The position numbers were made by a program, and so were the translations under genes. A stretch of 64,000 bases of DNA, from positions 62,001 through 126,000 of the forward strand of contig NZ_JANAVJ010000006.1 in the NCBI RefSeq assembly GCF_024213375.1. The letters run 5' to 3'. This document shows, piece by piece, positions 43,543 through 52,338 of the stretch. Source of the DNA: Paenibacillus sp. MZ04-78.2. GTDB lineage: Bacteria > Bacillota > Bacilli > Paenibacillales > NBRC-103111. The notes under the pieces were generated by a model that was not told the origin of the DNA, made no database searches, and saw nothing but the letters and a program-made list of their open reading frames with translations. Position 1 is the first letter of the stretch. Each line of letters starts with the position of its first letter.

Positions 43543-44543
43543 GCGCGCAAGTTTTTCCGGAAGGCAAGAAGCTGTATATTAGCGGGCTTCGGTGCATCGT
43601 TCCGGAGGCGGAATGCTCCTTGGAGGCCTACTGCGCGGAGGCGGGACAGCCATGGGAAGATAGTCCGCCCAAATGGCTGTTCGCGCATGCGGGAATGTCC
43701 TCGCCTTGGCCGACCGTGGAGCCCGGTCCGCCGCATTCTTCGCTTCCCGCGGTACGGATTCCGGTGTTCGAAAAGCATCCCGTCGACTATTTGTGCGAGG
43801 AAGGGAAGCGCCGCTTCGGAGCGGACCGGAGGTTTGATCTGATCTGCTACTGCCACGAAACCGTGCAGCGTCCGCTGACGACCTTGCCGGGGTTCAAGCT
43901 GTGCGCCGAGTTCGGGCATCGTCATGTACTGCCGTTCGTGCTCGGACAGCTCGGAAGCCTCGCCTGTATTCGGGCGATCGACTGGTACAGGCGCATGCTG
44001 GAGGATGGAGAAGGGACGAACGGCTTGCTCTGCATTGCGGATCGAACGGAGTATCCGTTCAGCCGGACGCCTTGGACAGGCTCGATCAAGGGGGACGCTG
44101 CGGTGTTGTGCACGGTAGCAACCGAAGCGGGCGAGTACGAGGTAACGAAGTGCTGCATTCGGCCGTTCCTTCAAGCCGGACCGATGCGAACGTGGACGAC
44201 GGCCGATTACGAACGGATGATGCTGGCGCTCGCCCGTCTAGCCGGGCAAGCGCTTCAGGAGATGAAGGCGGCGGGGAACGCGCCTGATCGGCTGGTGATT
44301 CAGAACGTGTCCGCTTCCTTCGTGGCGGCTGTCGGCGAGGCTGGGGAGCGCTGCGGGATTCCCGTTTATGTAAGGCAGACGCGGAAAGCGATTCATTTTT
44401 TGGGCAGCGATCCGTTCGTTACCTTGCAGGAGGCGGAGGACAGCGGCCAGCTTCGGGAGGGACAGTCGGTGCTGCTCCTGTTTGCCAGCGCCGATTTCGG
44501 CATCGGGCTGCTGACGCTTCGCAAGGCCGGGGAAGGCGGATAG
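43539..44543 (+). CDS. Divergent KAS III-like protein, second of two
   Basis: A 334-residue thiolase-fold protein. A Cys143 in GSLACIRAIDW fits the nucleophile site, but VIQNVSASFVAAV (residue 256) replaces the His-containing PHQA-type loop and FLGSDPFVTL replaces GNTSAAS, so His and Asn of the triad both seem missing. KAS proteins lacking part of the triad often act as non-condensing partner or acyltransferase. The start overlaps the first KAS gene (ATGA), with GAAGGGGAG before it, indicating a stoichiometric pair. It ends the cluster before a terminator. Confidence 0.75.
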   Translation: MSAQVFPEGKKLYISGLRCIVPEAECSLEAYCAEAGQPWEDSPPKWLFAHAGMSSPWPTVEPGPPHSSLPAVRIPVFEKHPVDYLCEEGKRRFGADRRFDLICYCHETVQRPLTTLPGFKLCAEFGHRHVLPFVLGQLGSLACIRAIDWYRRMLEDGEGTNGLLCIADRTEYPFSRTPWTGSIKGDAAVLCTVATEAGEYEVTKCCIRPFLQAGPMRTWTTADYERMMLALARLAGQALQEMKAAGNAPDRLVIQNVSASFVAAVGEAGERCGIPVYVRQTRKAIHFLGSDPFVTLQEAEDSGQLREGQSVLLLFASADFGIGLLTLRKAGEGG

Positions 44544-44573
44544 CCTCTGAATTGTAGTCTATGCTAAGAATCG

Positions 44574-44622
44574 CGAAAAAGATCGCCTTCCCTGTGTGGT
44601 GGACGGCGGTCTTTTTTGCGAT
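44574..44622 (+). terminator. Terminator of the radical SAM/KAS cluster
   Basis: GCGAAAAAGATCGCC and GGCGGTCTTTTTTGC form a long imperfect stem with one G-U pair and a 17-base loop, with T runs inside the 3' arm. Confidence 0.7.
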
Positions 44623-44729
44623 GCACATATTGACGCTGCTGTTTGGAACGTTTATTAAACTTTCCGTAAGATAAAATAAGTCATTAAAACGGATAAAATC
44701 CGATATGTACAAATATAAAACTTGCCCAT

Positions 44730-44755
44730 TATAATGATAATGATTATTATTATCA
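44730..44755 (+). promoter_or_regulatory. Fur-box promoter of the siderophore uptake operon
   Basis: TATAAT (44730-44735) is followed by overlapping 7-1-7 Fur boxes, TGATAATGATTATTA (44735-44749) and TGATTATTATTATCA (44741-44755). A weak -35 (TGTACA, 44706-44711) is 18 bases upstream of the -10. Iron repression of the downstream five-gene operon is very likely. Confidence 0.85.
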
Positions 44756-44839
44756 ATAGAATTCAGCATCCGCATTCCAAATAGAGATGACTTGCTCATC
44801 AACTGTGTTTGCCTTGCTGTACGAGGAGGAAGAAAGAAA

Positions 44840-45832
44840 ATGAGATTTTTGCAATTGATGGTCGTTTTCATTTTTACGCTTGCGCTGACGGCATGCGGCA
44901 CATCTTCAACCACGACGAACGGGAGCGCAAGCAGTTCTGCGACACCGGCTGCAACGGGCGCATCCACTACGGACACGGGCGAGAAAACGATCAAGCACGC
45001 CATGGGGACAGTTACGCTGAAGAAAAAACCGGAACGTGTCGTCGTTCTTTTTAATGGGATGACCGATATTACCGCGCATCTGGGCGTGAAACCGATAGGT
45101 TCGGTAGAGTCTTGGGAAGAAAAGCCTTGGTACAACTACCTTCGCGCCAAAATGGATGGGGTGAAGAATCTCGGGGAAGAAACACAGCCTAACGTTGAGG
45201 CGATCATCGCGCTCAAGCCGGATCTGATTATCGGCACGAAAGCCCGCCACGAGAAAATTTACCCGCAGCTTAGCAGTATCGCTCCAACGCTGATCACAGA
45301 AGAGATTTTCGATTGGAAAGCGAATCTGAAATATGCGGCCGATGCGCTGTATAAGAAAGAAGAAGGCGACAAGATCCTCGCTGATTGGGATAAGAAGGTA
45401 GCCGAATTCAAACAAAAAGCCGGCGATAAGCTCGGGAAGACCGAGGTATCGATCGTCCGCTTCGAAAGAGACGGCAGCGCGCGCTTCTATGCGACTGGAT
45501 TTGCCGGCACCATTTTCAAAGAATTAGGCTTGGCGCGTCCGCAGGCGCAAATTCTTGAGCCGGGCAAAGCCGTCTTGAATCTGACGACGAAAGAGCAAAT
45601 GTCGCAGCTGGATGGCGACTATATTTTTGACATTACAAGATTGAACGCAGCAGAACCGGCAGTTGAAAAATCGCAAAACGACTGGAAGGCGCACCCGCTC
45701 TGGAAAAACCTGAAGGGTGTCAAGAACGGTAAGTACTTTAAGGTTGACGCGATCACATGGAATCTGGCGGGCGGCTCGATGGCGGCGCAAGCCATGCTGG
45801 CGGACCTCTACAAATATCTCGACATTAAATAA
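44840..45832 (+). CDS. Ferric-siderophore ABC transporter substrate-binding lipoprotein
   Basis: A 330-residue FecB/FhuD-family lipoprotein. The lipobox is LTACG near residue 19, followed by a Thr/Ser-rich linker. Typical motifs are KKPERVVVLFNGMTDITAHL, GEETQPNVEAIIALKPDLII and the helical backbone between two lobes. It binds an iron-loaded siderophore outside the membrane. Which siderophore cannot be told. The ATG at 44840 follows GAGGAGGAAGAAAG. It starts an operon with two permeases, an ATPase and a nitroreductase, under a Fur box. Confidence 0.92.
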   Translation: MRFLQLMVVFIFTLALTACGTSSTTTNGSASSSATPAATGASTTDTGEKTIKHAMGTVTLKKKPERVVVLFNGMTDITAHLGVKPIGSVESWEEKPWYNYLRAKMDGVKNLGEETQPNVEAIIALKPDLIIGTKARHEKIYPQLSSIAPTLITEEIFDWKANLKYAADALYKKEEGDKILADWDKKVAEFKQKAGDKLGKTEVSIVRFERDGSARFYATGFAGTIFKELGLARPQAQILEPGKAVLNLTTKEQMSQLDGDYIFDITRLNAAEPAVEKSQNDWKAHPLWKNLKGVKNGKYFKVDAITWNLAGGSMAAQAMLADLYKYLDIK

Positions 45833-45895
45833 GGAATTGGGTAAAGGAATGAGCGATGTGATCGTTCATTCCTTTATGAGCATAGGGAGAATCTC

Positions 45896-46909
45896 ATGAT
45901 GAACCATACAAAAACGGGCTTTTGGAGAGCCGTCTGGTTGTTGATTTTCGTGCTGATATTGCTCGGCTGCTTCGTCTCGAGCGTTCTGTTCGGCGCGACG
46001 CAGTATGAGTGGTCGACGGCGTGGTCGTCCATGTTTCACTATGACGAGAGTGTGAATGATCAAATTATTTTGCGTACGACGCGAGTGCCACGGGCCTGCA
46101 TCGCTGCTGCCGTCGGGGCCAGCCTGGCCATTGCCGGCGTGCTGATGCAAACGCTCACTCGCAACCCGTTGGCTTCCCCAAGCGTACTCGGCGTGAATGC
46201 GGGAGCGTCCTTTTTGGTCGTGCTGGCGGCGGTTACGTTCTCCGTCTCATCCTTGCCGACACTGATGTGGATCGCTTTTATCGGGGCGGCGCTGGGCGCA
46301 GTCACGGTCTACATGCTGGGCTCCATCGGCAGAGACGGGCTGACGCCGCTTAAAATCGTGCTGGCCGGCTCGGCGATGACGGCGCTGTTTTCCTCTTTTA
46401 CCCAAGCGGTTCTGGTACTCAATCAGCAGGGTATCGGCACGGTGCTCTTCTGGCTGACCGGCACGATCGCGGGCCGTTCTCCTGATTTTCTCATCACGGT
46501 GCTGCCATATATGGTGATTGCCTGGATTGCAGCTTGGCTGCTTTCCAAGGATATGAACTTGCTCCAGATGGGGGAGGAAACGGCCAAAGGCTTGGGGCAG
46601 AAAACCTTGCTCGTGAAGTCCCTGGCGGGAATTTTCATTATCGTGTTGGCGGGCTGCTCGGTATCCGTTGCGGGGCCGATTGGTTTTATCGGGATTGTCA
46701 TCCCGCATATTTCGCGTTTTTTTGGCGGTATGGATCATCGCTGGGTCATCCCGTATTGCGGGGTGCTGGGTGCGATTTTACTGATGCTGGCTGATATCGG
46801 CGCGCGGTTTATCGCCATCCCGGAGGAAATGCCTGTGGGGGTCATGACGGCGGTCATCGGTGTTCCGTTTTTCATCTACATCGCGCGTAAGGGGCTGGCC
46901 AAAGCATGA
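45896..46909 (+). CDS. FecCD-family ferric-siderophore permease (first)
   Basis: A 337-residue permease of the BtuC/FecCD/FhuB type with about ten helices. It has RTTRVPRACIAAAVGASLAI, GVLMQTLTRNPLASPSVLGV with N-A-G-A-S, the ATPase-coupling region GLGQKTLLV, and GPIGFIGIVIPHISRFFGGM. Tandem ATG codons at 45896/45899 follow ATAGGGAGAATCTC. It overlaps the next gene by 4 bases (ATGA), as usual for a heterodimeric channel. Confidence 0.93.
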   Translation: MMNHTKTGFWRAVWLLIFVLILLGCFVSSVLFGATQYEWSTAWSSMFHYDESVNDQIILRTTRVPRACIAAAVGASLAIAGVLMQTLTRNPLASPSVLGVNAGASFLVVLAAVTFSVSSLPTLMWIAFIGAALGAVTVYMLGSIGRDGLTPLKIVLAGSAMTALFSSFTQAVLVLNQQGIGTVLFWLTGTIAGRSPDFLITVLPYMVIAWIAAWLLSKDMNLLQMGEETAKGLGQKTLLVKSLAGIFIIVLAGCSVSVAGPIGFIGIVIPHISRFFGGMDHRWVIPYCGVLGAILLMLADIGARFIAIPEEMPVGVMTAVIGVPFFIYIARKGLAKA

Positions 46910-47946
46910 AGTTGTATAACTCGGTTCGTTTTAGAGGCGGAGCCGTCTCTTTTTTGATACACCGGAAATCGGTTCGCATTACGCTTCTCCTGTTTGTAGC
47001 TTGTCTCGCTGTCGCGATTGTCAGCACGGGACTCGGGGAAATGGTGATTTCACCGCTTGACGTGATTCGTAGTGTATTTGGCATGGGTGCGGAAGAGCAC
47101 GCGATGGTGATTCAAAAAATCCGGCTTCCACGCATCATCGTTGCTCTGCTGGTGGGTGCTTCGTTGGCAGCGGCAGGCGCGATTCTGCAAGGCATTATTC
47201 GAAATCCGTTATCCTCCCCGGATATTACGGGCGTAACCGGTGGGGCATCTGTCGGCGCGGTGACGTTCCTGACGTATTTTCTAGGTGTGCTCAGCATCCG
47301 TTGGTTGCCTGTCGCGGCGATGCTGGGGGCGGCGATCGTGTCGATTATTTTATATCTGTTGGCTTGGAAAAAGGGAGTCACCCCCATTCGGCTGGTCTTG
47401 GTCGGGATCGGTATGGCCGCCTTGATGTCGGCTGCGACTACGATGATGATCGTGTTCAGCCCGACGAATGATCCGGCACAAGTGTACTTGTGGCTGACCG
47501 GCTCCGTGTATGCATCGAACTGGGAAAATGTGCTCACCATACTCCCGTGGACTGTAATCTTGATTCCGCTCGCATTTATCATGGCCCGGCATGTCAATAT
47601 CGGGCAGCTCGGTGACGATATCGCGTCCAGCGCCGGCAGCGCCGTCGAATGGAACCGCTTGATCTTGCTGTTCATCAGTGTAGCGCTAGCCGGATCGGCG
47701 GTATCCGTCGCAGGTGGCATCGGCTTTGTGGGGCTCATTGCACCTCATATGGCGCGGAAGCTGGTCGGTTCCAGCTTTGAAAATGTTCTGCCTGTTGCCG
47801 CTTTGCTAGGGGGGGCGGTTGTAATGCTGGCCGATCTTGTCGGGCGCACGCTCTTTCTTCCGCTTGATATACCGGTTGGGGTATTCACTTCCGCCATCGG
47901 CGCGCCTTTCTTTATTTATTTGTTGTATACCAAACGGAATTCATGA
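46906..47946 (+). CDS. FecCD-family ferric-siderophore permease (second)
   Basis: A 346-residue permease, paralogous to the preceding one. It shows IRLPRIIVALLVGASLAAAG, GIIRNPLSSPDITGVTGGAS, and GIGFVGLIAPHMARKLVGSS, the C-terminal family motif. About nine to ten helices. The two permeases pair in the membrane to pass the ferric siderophore. It is followed 14 bases later by the ATPase gene. Confidence 0.93.
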   Translation: MKLYNSVRFRGGAVSFLIHRKSVRITLLLFVACLAVAIVSTGLGEMVISPLDVIRSVFGMGAEEHAMVIQKIRLPRIIVALLVGASLAAAGAILQGIIRNPLSSPDITGVTGGASVGAVTFLTYFLGVLSIRWLPVAAMLGAAIVSIILYLLAWKKGVTPIRLVLVGIGMAALMSAATTMMIVFSPTNDPAQVYLWLTGSVYASNWENVLTILPWTVILIPLAFIMARHVNIGQLGDDIASSAGSAVEWNRLILLFISVALAGSAVSVAGGIGFVGLIAPHMARKLVGSSFENVLPVAALLGGAVVMLADLVGRTLFLPLDIPVGVFTSAIGAPFFIYLLYTKRNS

Positions 47947-47960
47947 AAGGAGTAGTTGCT

Positions 47961-48821
47961 GTGCAAACCTTAGAGACCAAAGAGCTGCATTTGACCTACG
48001 GAGGGAAGAGTGTCATTGAAGGACTTAACCTTTCCATTCCAAAAGGAAAAATTACCGTATTCATCGGCGCCAACGGCTGCGGCAAATCAACGCTTCTGCG
48101 GTCGATGGCCCGCTTGTTGAAGCCTGCTAAGGGAGAAATTATTTTGGACGGCAAGCAAATTGCCGGCATTCCGACGAAGGACATTGCGAAGCGTTTGTCG
48201 ATCCTGCCGCAGGGGCCGATCGCGCCGGAGGGTCTGACCGTTTTTCAACTGGTAAAACAGGGACGTTACCCGTATCAGCACTGGCTGAAGCAATGGTCGG
48301 AGGACGATGAGCGTTATGTGCAGGATGCGCTGCGTGTCACCAAGACGGCGGAGCTGGCCGATATGGCGGTGGATGCCTTGTCGGGCGGCCAACGGCAGCG
48401 GGCCTGGATTGCGATGACACTGGCACAGGGGACGCAGACGATTCTGCTGGATGAGCCGACAACGTATTTGGATATGGCGCATCAGGTGGATATTCTGGAT
48501 TTGTTGTTTGAACTGAATGAAAAAGAACAGCGCACGATCGTCATGGTGCTGCATGATCTCAATCTGGCATGCCGCTATGCGCATCATCTGATTGCGGTGA
48601 AGGATAAAACCGTTTACGCCCAAGGCAAGCCGGAGGATGTGATTAATTCCGAGCTTGTTCGGCACGTTTTCGGCATGGAATGCGAGGTTTTGTCCGATCC
48701 GTTCTTCAGTACACCGCTTTGTATACCGAAAGGGAAAGGGCGGCAATCTGATCGGGCTACTAGGAACGTCACGATACCAAACATGAAAGAAGGTCAAAAA
48801 GATGAACATATCCTTATCTAA
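47961..48821 (+). CDS. Ferric-siderophore ABC transporter ATPase
   Basis: A 286-residue FepC/FhuC-type ATPase. Walker A is GANGCGKST, Q-loop ILPQGPIAPE, signature LSGGQRQRAW, Walker B TILLDEPTTYLD and H-loop VLHDLNLA. GTG 47961 is chosen since AAAGGAG sits 8 bases upstream. The upstream ATG 47943 has none. The last 20 bases overlap the nitroreductase gene. Confidence 0.94.
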   Translation: MQTLETKELHLTYGGKSVIEGLNLSIPKGKITVFIGANGCGKSTLLRSMARLLKPAKGEIILDGKQIAGIPTKDIAKRLSILPQGPIAPEGLTVFQLVKQGRYPYQHWLKQWSEDDERYVQDALRVTKTAELADMAVDALSGGQRQRAWIAMTLAQGTQTILLDEPTTYLDMAHQVDILDLLFELNEKEQRTIVMVLHDLNLACRYAHHLIAVKDKTVYAQGKPEDVINSELVRHVFGMECEVLSDPFFSTPLCIPKGKGRQSDRATRNVTIPNMKEGQKDEHILI

Positions 48822-49383
48822 CTCCCATCAAGCAGGTGCAATCGCCCAAGTGATCAAAGAAAGAAGAACGATCCGGCAATTCAAGAGCGACCCCGTGGCA
48901 GACGATTTGCTGCTGGACCTCCTGAATGTGGCGATCTGGGCGCCGAATCATGAGAACAGGCAGCCTTGGCGCTTTCTTTTGTATAAAGGGCAAGGGCGGG
49001 TGGCTTTGGCGGATGCCATGATTTCGACTTACGCAGCAGAAGAACGCGGGAAGTACGGGAAGCGCAAACGGGAATATTTCCTGGAGGTACCTGCCCATCT
49101 TGTGGTCGTGCTGAAGGAGGACGCGCGTCAAAAGCAATGGGACGAAGATTATGCAGCAACCTGTGCATTAATTCAAAATTTCCAGCTGGCTGCCTGGGAG
49201 CAGGGGCTAGGCGTGGTGTGGAAAACGAACCACTATAATTATGATCCGAAATTCCGTCGTGCGATCAGTATTCAGCCTGGGGAAAAAATCGTCGCCGTTC
49301 TCCATATCGGATATCCGGCAATCGTTCCTCCCGTACGGAAACGTACCCCTGCGGAAGAGTTGTTGACAATTATTGAGAAATAA
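48802..49383 (+). CDS. Nitroreductase-family flavoprotein in the siderophore operon
   Basis: A 193-residue FMN-dependent nitroreductase-fold protein. It has IKERRTIRQFKSDPV at the start (FMN phosphate contacts), AIWAPNHENRQPWRF and QLAAWEQGLGVVWKTN, both usual in the family, with GEKIVAVLHIGYP near the end. Because it overlaps the siderophore ATPase gene by 20 bases, it is co-translated with the importer. It may reduce ferric siderophore to release iron, or act on a nitro/quinone compound. The family fits; the role is inferred. Confidence 0.83.
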   Translation: MNISLSNSHQAGAIAQVIKERRTIRQFKSDPVADDLLLDLLNVAIWAPNHENRQPWRFLLYKGQGRVALADAMISTYAAEERGKYGKRKREYFLEVPAHLVVVLKEDARQKQWDEDYAATCALIQNFQLAAWEQGLGVVWKTNHYNYDPKFRRAISIQPGEKIVAVLHIGYPAIVPPVRKRTPAEELLTIIEK

Positions 49384-49433
49384 TCCTCTCCCAACCTTTT
49401 CAAGAGGAGAATGAGCGTTTATACTCAAATATA

Positions 49434-49448
49434 TGATAATGATTCTCA
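49434..49448 (+). promoter_or_regulatory. Fur box before the AraC/binding-protein regulator
   Basis: TGATAATGATTCTCA is a 7-1-7 Fur box with a strong match, 31 bases before the start codon of the next gene. Confidence 0.8.
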
Positions 49449-49478
49449 TTCTCTAACTTGCTAAGGGGGAAATTTGCT

Positions 49479-51020
49479 ATGCTTCCGGCATCGGGACGCG
49501 CATACGCTTTCGTCTATTTGTCTTCCATCCGCAAGCGCCGATACCACGAACGGAACATCCTGCATGCAAAGCGGGTTCCGGGGAATCTGCTTTGCATCGC
49601 AGCGCAAGGGAAGGGGCACCTCTATACCGAGCATCACAATATTCCAATTAAGCCGGGACAATGCGTATGGTTGACCCCGGGTATGCATATCGAAATTTTG
49701 CAGGAGTCGGATGACCTGGAGGTTTATCTCCTTGGGGTTCGGGAGCTTGCCTTGGCTAAACGCAAGGGGGGCTGGAATCTGACGCCTGCTGATCCTGCAC
49801 CCCCGGGCAGCTTGAAGTCCATCATGAGTAAGCCGATGTTGGAGGGCGTGAATCGGCTGTATGAGGACAGTAAGGAACGGGCGGTTACTGACCCCTGTAT
49901 CCAGCAGCGTTTTCAGAGCCTGCTTCATGGGCTGAACGAGCAATTCACTGTTCATTGCGAGAGTGAGAATGCGAAGACAGGCATCGAACGAACGATTGGC
50001 TACATGCATAAGCATTATGGCGAAAAAATCAAGCTGGAAACCTTATCGGACCTCGCAGGGCTGACGCCGACCTCGTACTCGAGGGGCTTTAAAAAAGCGA
50101 AAAACATATCTCCGGTTGAATATTTAAACCAGATCCGTATCGATTCAGCCAAGCGCTTGCTGCAGCAGCCGGATTACTCGATCAAGGCAGCGGCCAGCGC
50201 CGTCGGCATGGGCAGTGAATTTTATTTCAGCCGGATGTTTAAGAAGGCGGTTGGCCTTTCACCCACGCTTTTTATGAAACGAAAACAAATAAAGATCGCC
50301 ACCGCTTCCTGCTTCCGGTACAAAGACTGCTTGCAGTCCTTGGGGGTAGAGGATGCCTTCGAATTGGATTCTTTTTTGAGCAGGGACACAGAGGAAGATA
50401 AGCGCTTCGTAGAACTACAACTGGAACAAATGCGCGAATTCCGGCCGGATGTCATCGTCGTCGATGCAATGCACCATGTGCTTTATGAACGCTTAAAGCA
50501 GATTGCGCCTACCGTTGTCCTTCGCCTCACGATGGATTGGCGCTGGGGATTTATGCGGCTGGCCGAGTTGGTCGGCAGAGAAGCCGAGGCGCGGTATACG
50601 TGCCGCCAGTTGGAGGCTCGGGTGAAGGCTGCGAGGAAGCGGTTGGCGCAAACCATCGGCAGCAAAACGATCTCGCTGGTCCGGCTGCAGCACGGCAAAA
50701 TCCGTGTGCAAGGGAGAATCGACCATCCAGTTAGCAATCTGCTGTACGCCGAGCTGGGACTGCAGCCGGGCAGCTTCGTTCCGACAAACCAAAGAATCAA
50801 GGATTTTACGGTGGAGAGCTTGACTCCCTTTGATACTGATTATTTGTTGGTGTATCAGGATTCCGAAGAGGATAGCGGCTTGCTCAAGGCAATTGCCTGG
50901 CAGGGAGCTAGCGAGATGGAGGCGAACCAGACGGTCCTTATTCCAAATTGGGTCAGCATGAGCTGGGCGCCATCCGGACAGCATCGGATCATCGACGAGC
51001 TGGAGCAGTGGAGAGTATAG
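49479..51020 (+). CDS. AraC regulator fused to a siderophore-binding domain (Btr type)
   Basis: A 513-residue protein. Residues 1-130 resemble a cupin-like region. An AraC-type double HTH is near 180-265 ([20 protein letters not shown], then [20 protein letters not shown] and [20 protein letters not shown]). Residues 275-513 form a FecB/BtuF-like binding domain ([37 protein letters not shown]). This is the design of Bacillus Btr, which binds Fe-bacillibactin and activates its uptake genes. It most likely activates the adjacent importer. AAGGGGGA precedes the ATG. Confidence 0.87.
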   Translation: MLPASGRAYAFVYLSSIRKRRYHERNILHAKRVPGNLLCIAAQGKGHLYTEHHNIPIKPGQCVWLTPGMHIEILQESDDLEVYLLGVRELALAKRKGGWNLTPADPAPPGSLKSIMSKPMLEGVNRLYEDSKERAVTDPCIQQRFQSLLHGLNEQFTVHCESENAKTGIERTIGYMHKHYGEKIKLETLSDLAGLTPTSYSRGFKKAKNISPVEYLNQIRIDSAKRLLQQPDYSIKAAASAVGMGSEFYFSRMFKKAVGLSPTLFMKRKQIKIATASCFRYKDCLQSLGVEDAFELDSFLSRDTEEDKRFVELQLEQMREFRPDVIVVDAMHHVLYERLKQIAPTVVLRLTMDWRWGFMRLAELVGREAEARYTCRQLEARVKAARKRLAQTIGSKTISLVRLQHGKIRVQGRIDHPVSNLLYAELGLQPGSFVPTNQRIKDFTVESLTPFDTDYLLVYQDSEEDSGLLKAIAWQGASEMEANQTVLIPNWVSMSWAPSGQHRIIDELEQWRV

Positions 51021-51035
51021 CGATTGTTAGGGAGG

Positions 51036-51064
51036 AAAGTGCCTGGTGGGGCACTTTTTTTGCT
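51036..51064 (+). terminator. Terminator after the AraC/binding-protein regulator
   Basis: AAAGTGCC / GGCACTTT stem with a 6-base loop, followed by a T run. Confidence 0.82.
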
Positions 51065-51068
51065 GCAA

Positions 51069-51277
51069 AAGAGAAGGGGAACGAGATCACCTTGATTGAT
51101 ATCCTCGGTACCGAAGCCGACGATGTCGTGGATAAACGGGAAAAGGAAGTGGTCGTCGGGCGGTTTGGGCTGGAGTTTGCTGGTGAAGAGCGGACGCAGA
51201 GGGAGATTGCGAAGGAACTGGGGATATCGCGGTCGTATGTGTCGCGGATTGAGAAGCGGGCGCTCATGAAGCTGTAA
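51069..51277 (+). pseudogene. Truncated sigma-K-like sporulation sigma factor remnant
   Basis: The 69 codons read [20 protein letters not shown] followed by VDK, then jump to [20 protein letters not shown] and [20 protein letters not shown]. This is the C-terminal region of SigK (regions 3-4) with roughly 24 residues missing between them. The HTH of region 4 is intact, but regions 1-3, including core-binding region 2, are absent. No ribosome site or start codon fits. It is a decayed copy, just downstream of a terminator and at the edge of the AT-rich segment. From 51278 to 51542 no gene is seen. Confidence 0.75.
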
Positions 51278-51542
51278 TGATATTCATCAGCTCATGCGGG
51301 GTTTCCAAATTGCTGCTACTTCAGCTCTCGTAATAAGCGCTTTTGGAGCCAATTCCGCGCCGTTTCTTCCCGATACGATACCCGCTTGAACACTGTCTGC
51401 AATGCTGCACGGAGGATATACTTTCTGAAACAGCTGCTTATATGTTACGGTCTGATGATTTGCTCACACTCTTTCGAGTGATTTTATCACGGGGTTTCAC
51501 CCTTGAAAGTATACCTTGTTTTTGTAACTCTAAGGTGATATT

Positions 51543-52037
51543 ATGAGTGCTAAAGGTTACATTATTGAGGGGGAGATCCATTTGGCATCTGAAGTAACAC
51601 AGTTGGAAAAGGACAGGACAAAATTCATTAAAAGAAGCCTGATTGGTTTTGCAATATGGCAGCTGACCTATTTGATTCAGTATCTACATGTAGACACTGT
51701 CAAATTAATCACAGGCTTCACTGCCATTATTTCTGTTATTGGTGGGGTTGTCTGGGCGTATTATCTCATGAAAATTGTCCTGTTATCGTTTCTCATGCAA
51801 AAGAAGCGCCCATTGGCCATTTCATTAAATAATGAGTATTTTCAAGTGATTCGACTTAAGAGCTTTAGGATAGGCTTTTGGGTTATTTTGGGGTTGGTTG
51901 GGATTTTATTTACGCTCAGCTTGTATGTTGCATTAAATATCCAGCTTGTTTTACACCTATTGCTCGTTGTTGGTGTCATTTCTCCCCTAGTAAGTTACTT
52001 AATCCTTGACAAAGATGAGGTTCTCGACGATGAGTGA
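51543..52037 (+). CDS. Uncharacterised membrane protein paired with an XRE regulator
   Basis: A 164-residue protein (151 if the TTG 51582 start is used, which has GAGGGGGAG before it). Four hydrophobic helices, a loop with KKRPLAISLNNEYFQVIRLK, and an acidic tail (LDKDEVLDDE). AT-rich. Its last 8 bases overlap an XRE regulator gene. The membrane protein plus small HTH pairing is common in Firmicutes, and the two are probably co-regulated. Function unknown. Confidence 0.6.
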   Translation: MSAKGYIIEGEIHLASEVTQLEKDRTKFIKRSLIGFAIWQLTYLIQYLHVDTVKLITGFTAIISVIGGVVWAYYLMKIVLLSFLMQKKRPLAISLNNEYFQVIRLKSFRIGFWVILGLVGILFTLSLYVALNIQLVLHLLLVVGVISPLVSYLILDKDEVLDDE

Positions 52038-52236
52038 AGATGTTCTAGAAAATACTATAAAGGTGCAACGAGCCAAAATGAATTTGACACAAGAACAGTT
52101 AGCAGAGTTGATTGGGGTCACCAGAAAGACGGTCAACACGATTGAAAATGGCAAGTTCATACCGAGTACAGTGTTAGCCATTAAGATGGCAAGAGTTTTT
52201 GGTCTTCCCGTCGAGGAATTGTTTATTCTGAAATAA
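52030..52236 (+). CDS. XRE-family HTH regulator, small
   Basis: A 68-residue protein that is nearly all HTH: IKVQRAKMNLTQEQLAELIG, then VTRKTVNTIENGKFIPSTVL and AIKMARVFGLPVEELF. This is the compact YozG/YgzD-type family that often accompanies a membrane protein. ATG 52030 lies in the end of the upstream gene. Likely acts as a repressor of its own operon. Confidence 0.83.
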   Translation: MSEDVLENTIKVQRAKMNLTQEQLAELIGVTRKTVNTIENGKFIPSTVLAIKMARVFGLPVEELFILK

Positions 52237-52338
52237 CGTGGGACTGAACGCCTTTGAGGGGGCACCGAAGAACGCCTCCCTTCAACAAGAGAATTCTCTC
52301 GTGTATACTTAGTAAACATTGTACTAAGGAGGACTTCC

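Noticed and set aside
37060-44543. Reading the radical SAM cluster as a standard RiPP (sactipeptide-like) system
   Set aside because: There is no precursor peptide, protease or RiPP recognition element, and the ACP plus KAS III-like genes point to acyl-thioester chemistry.
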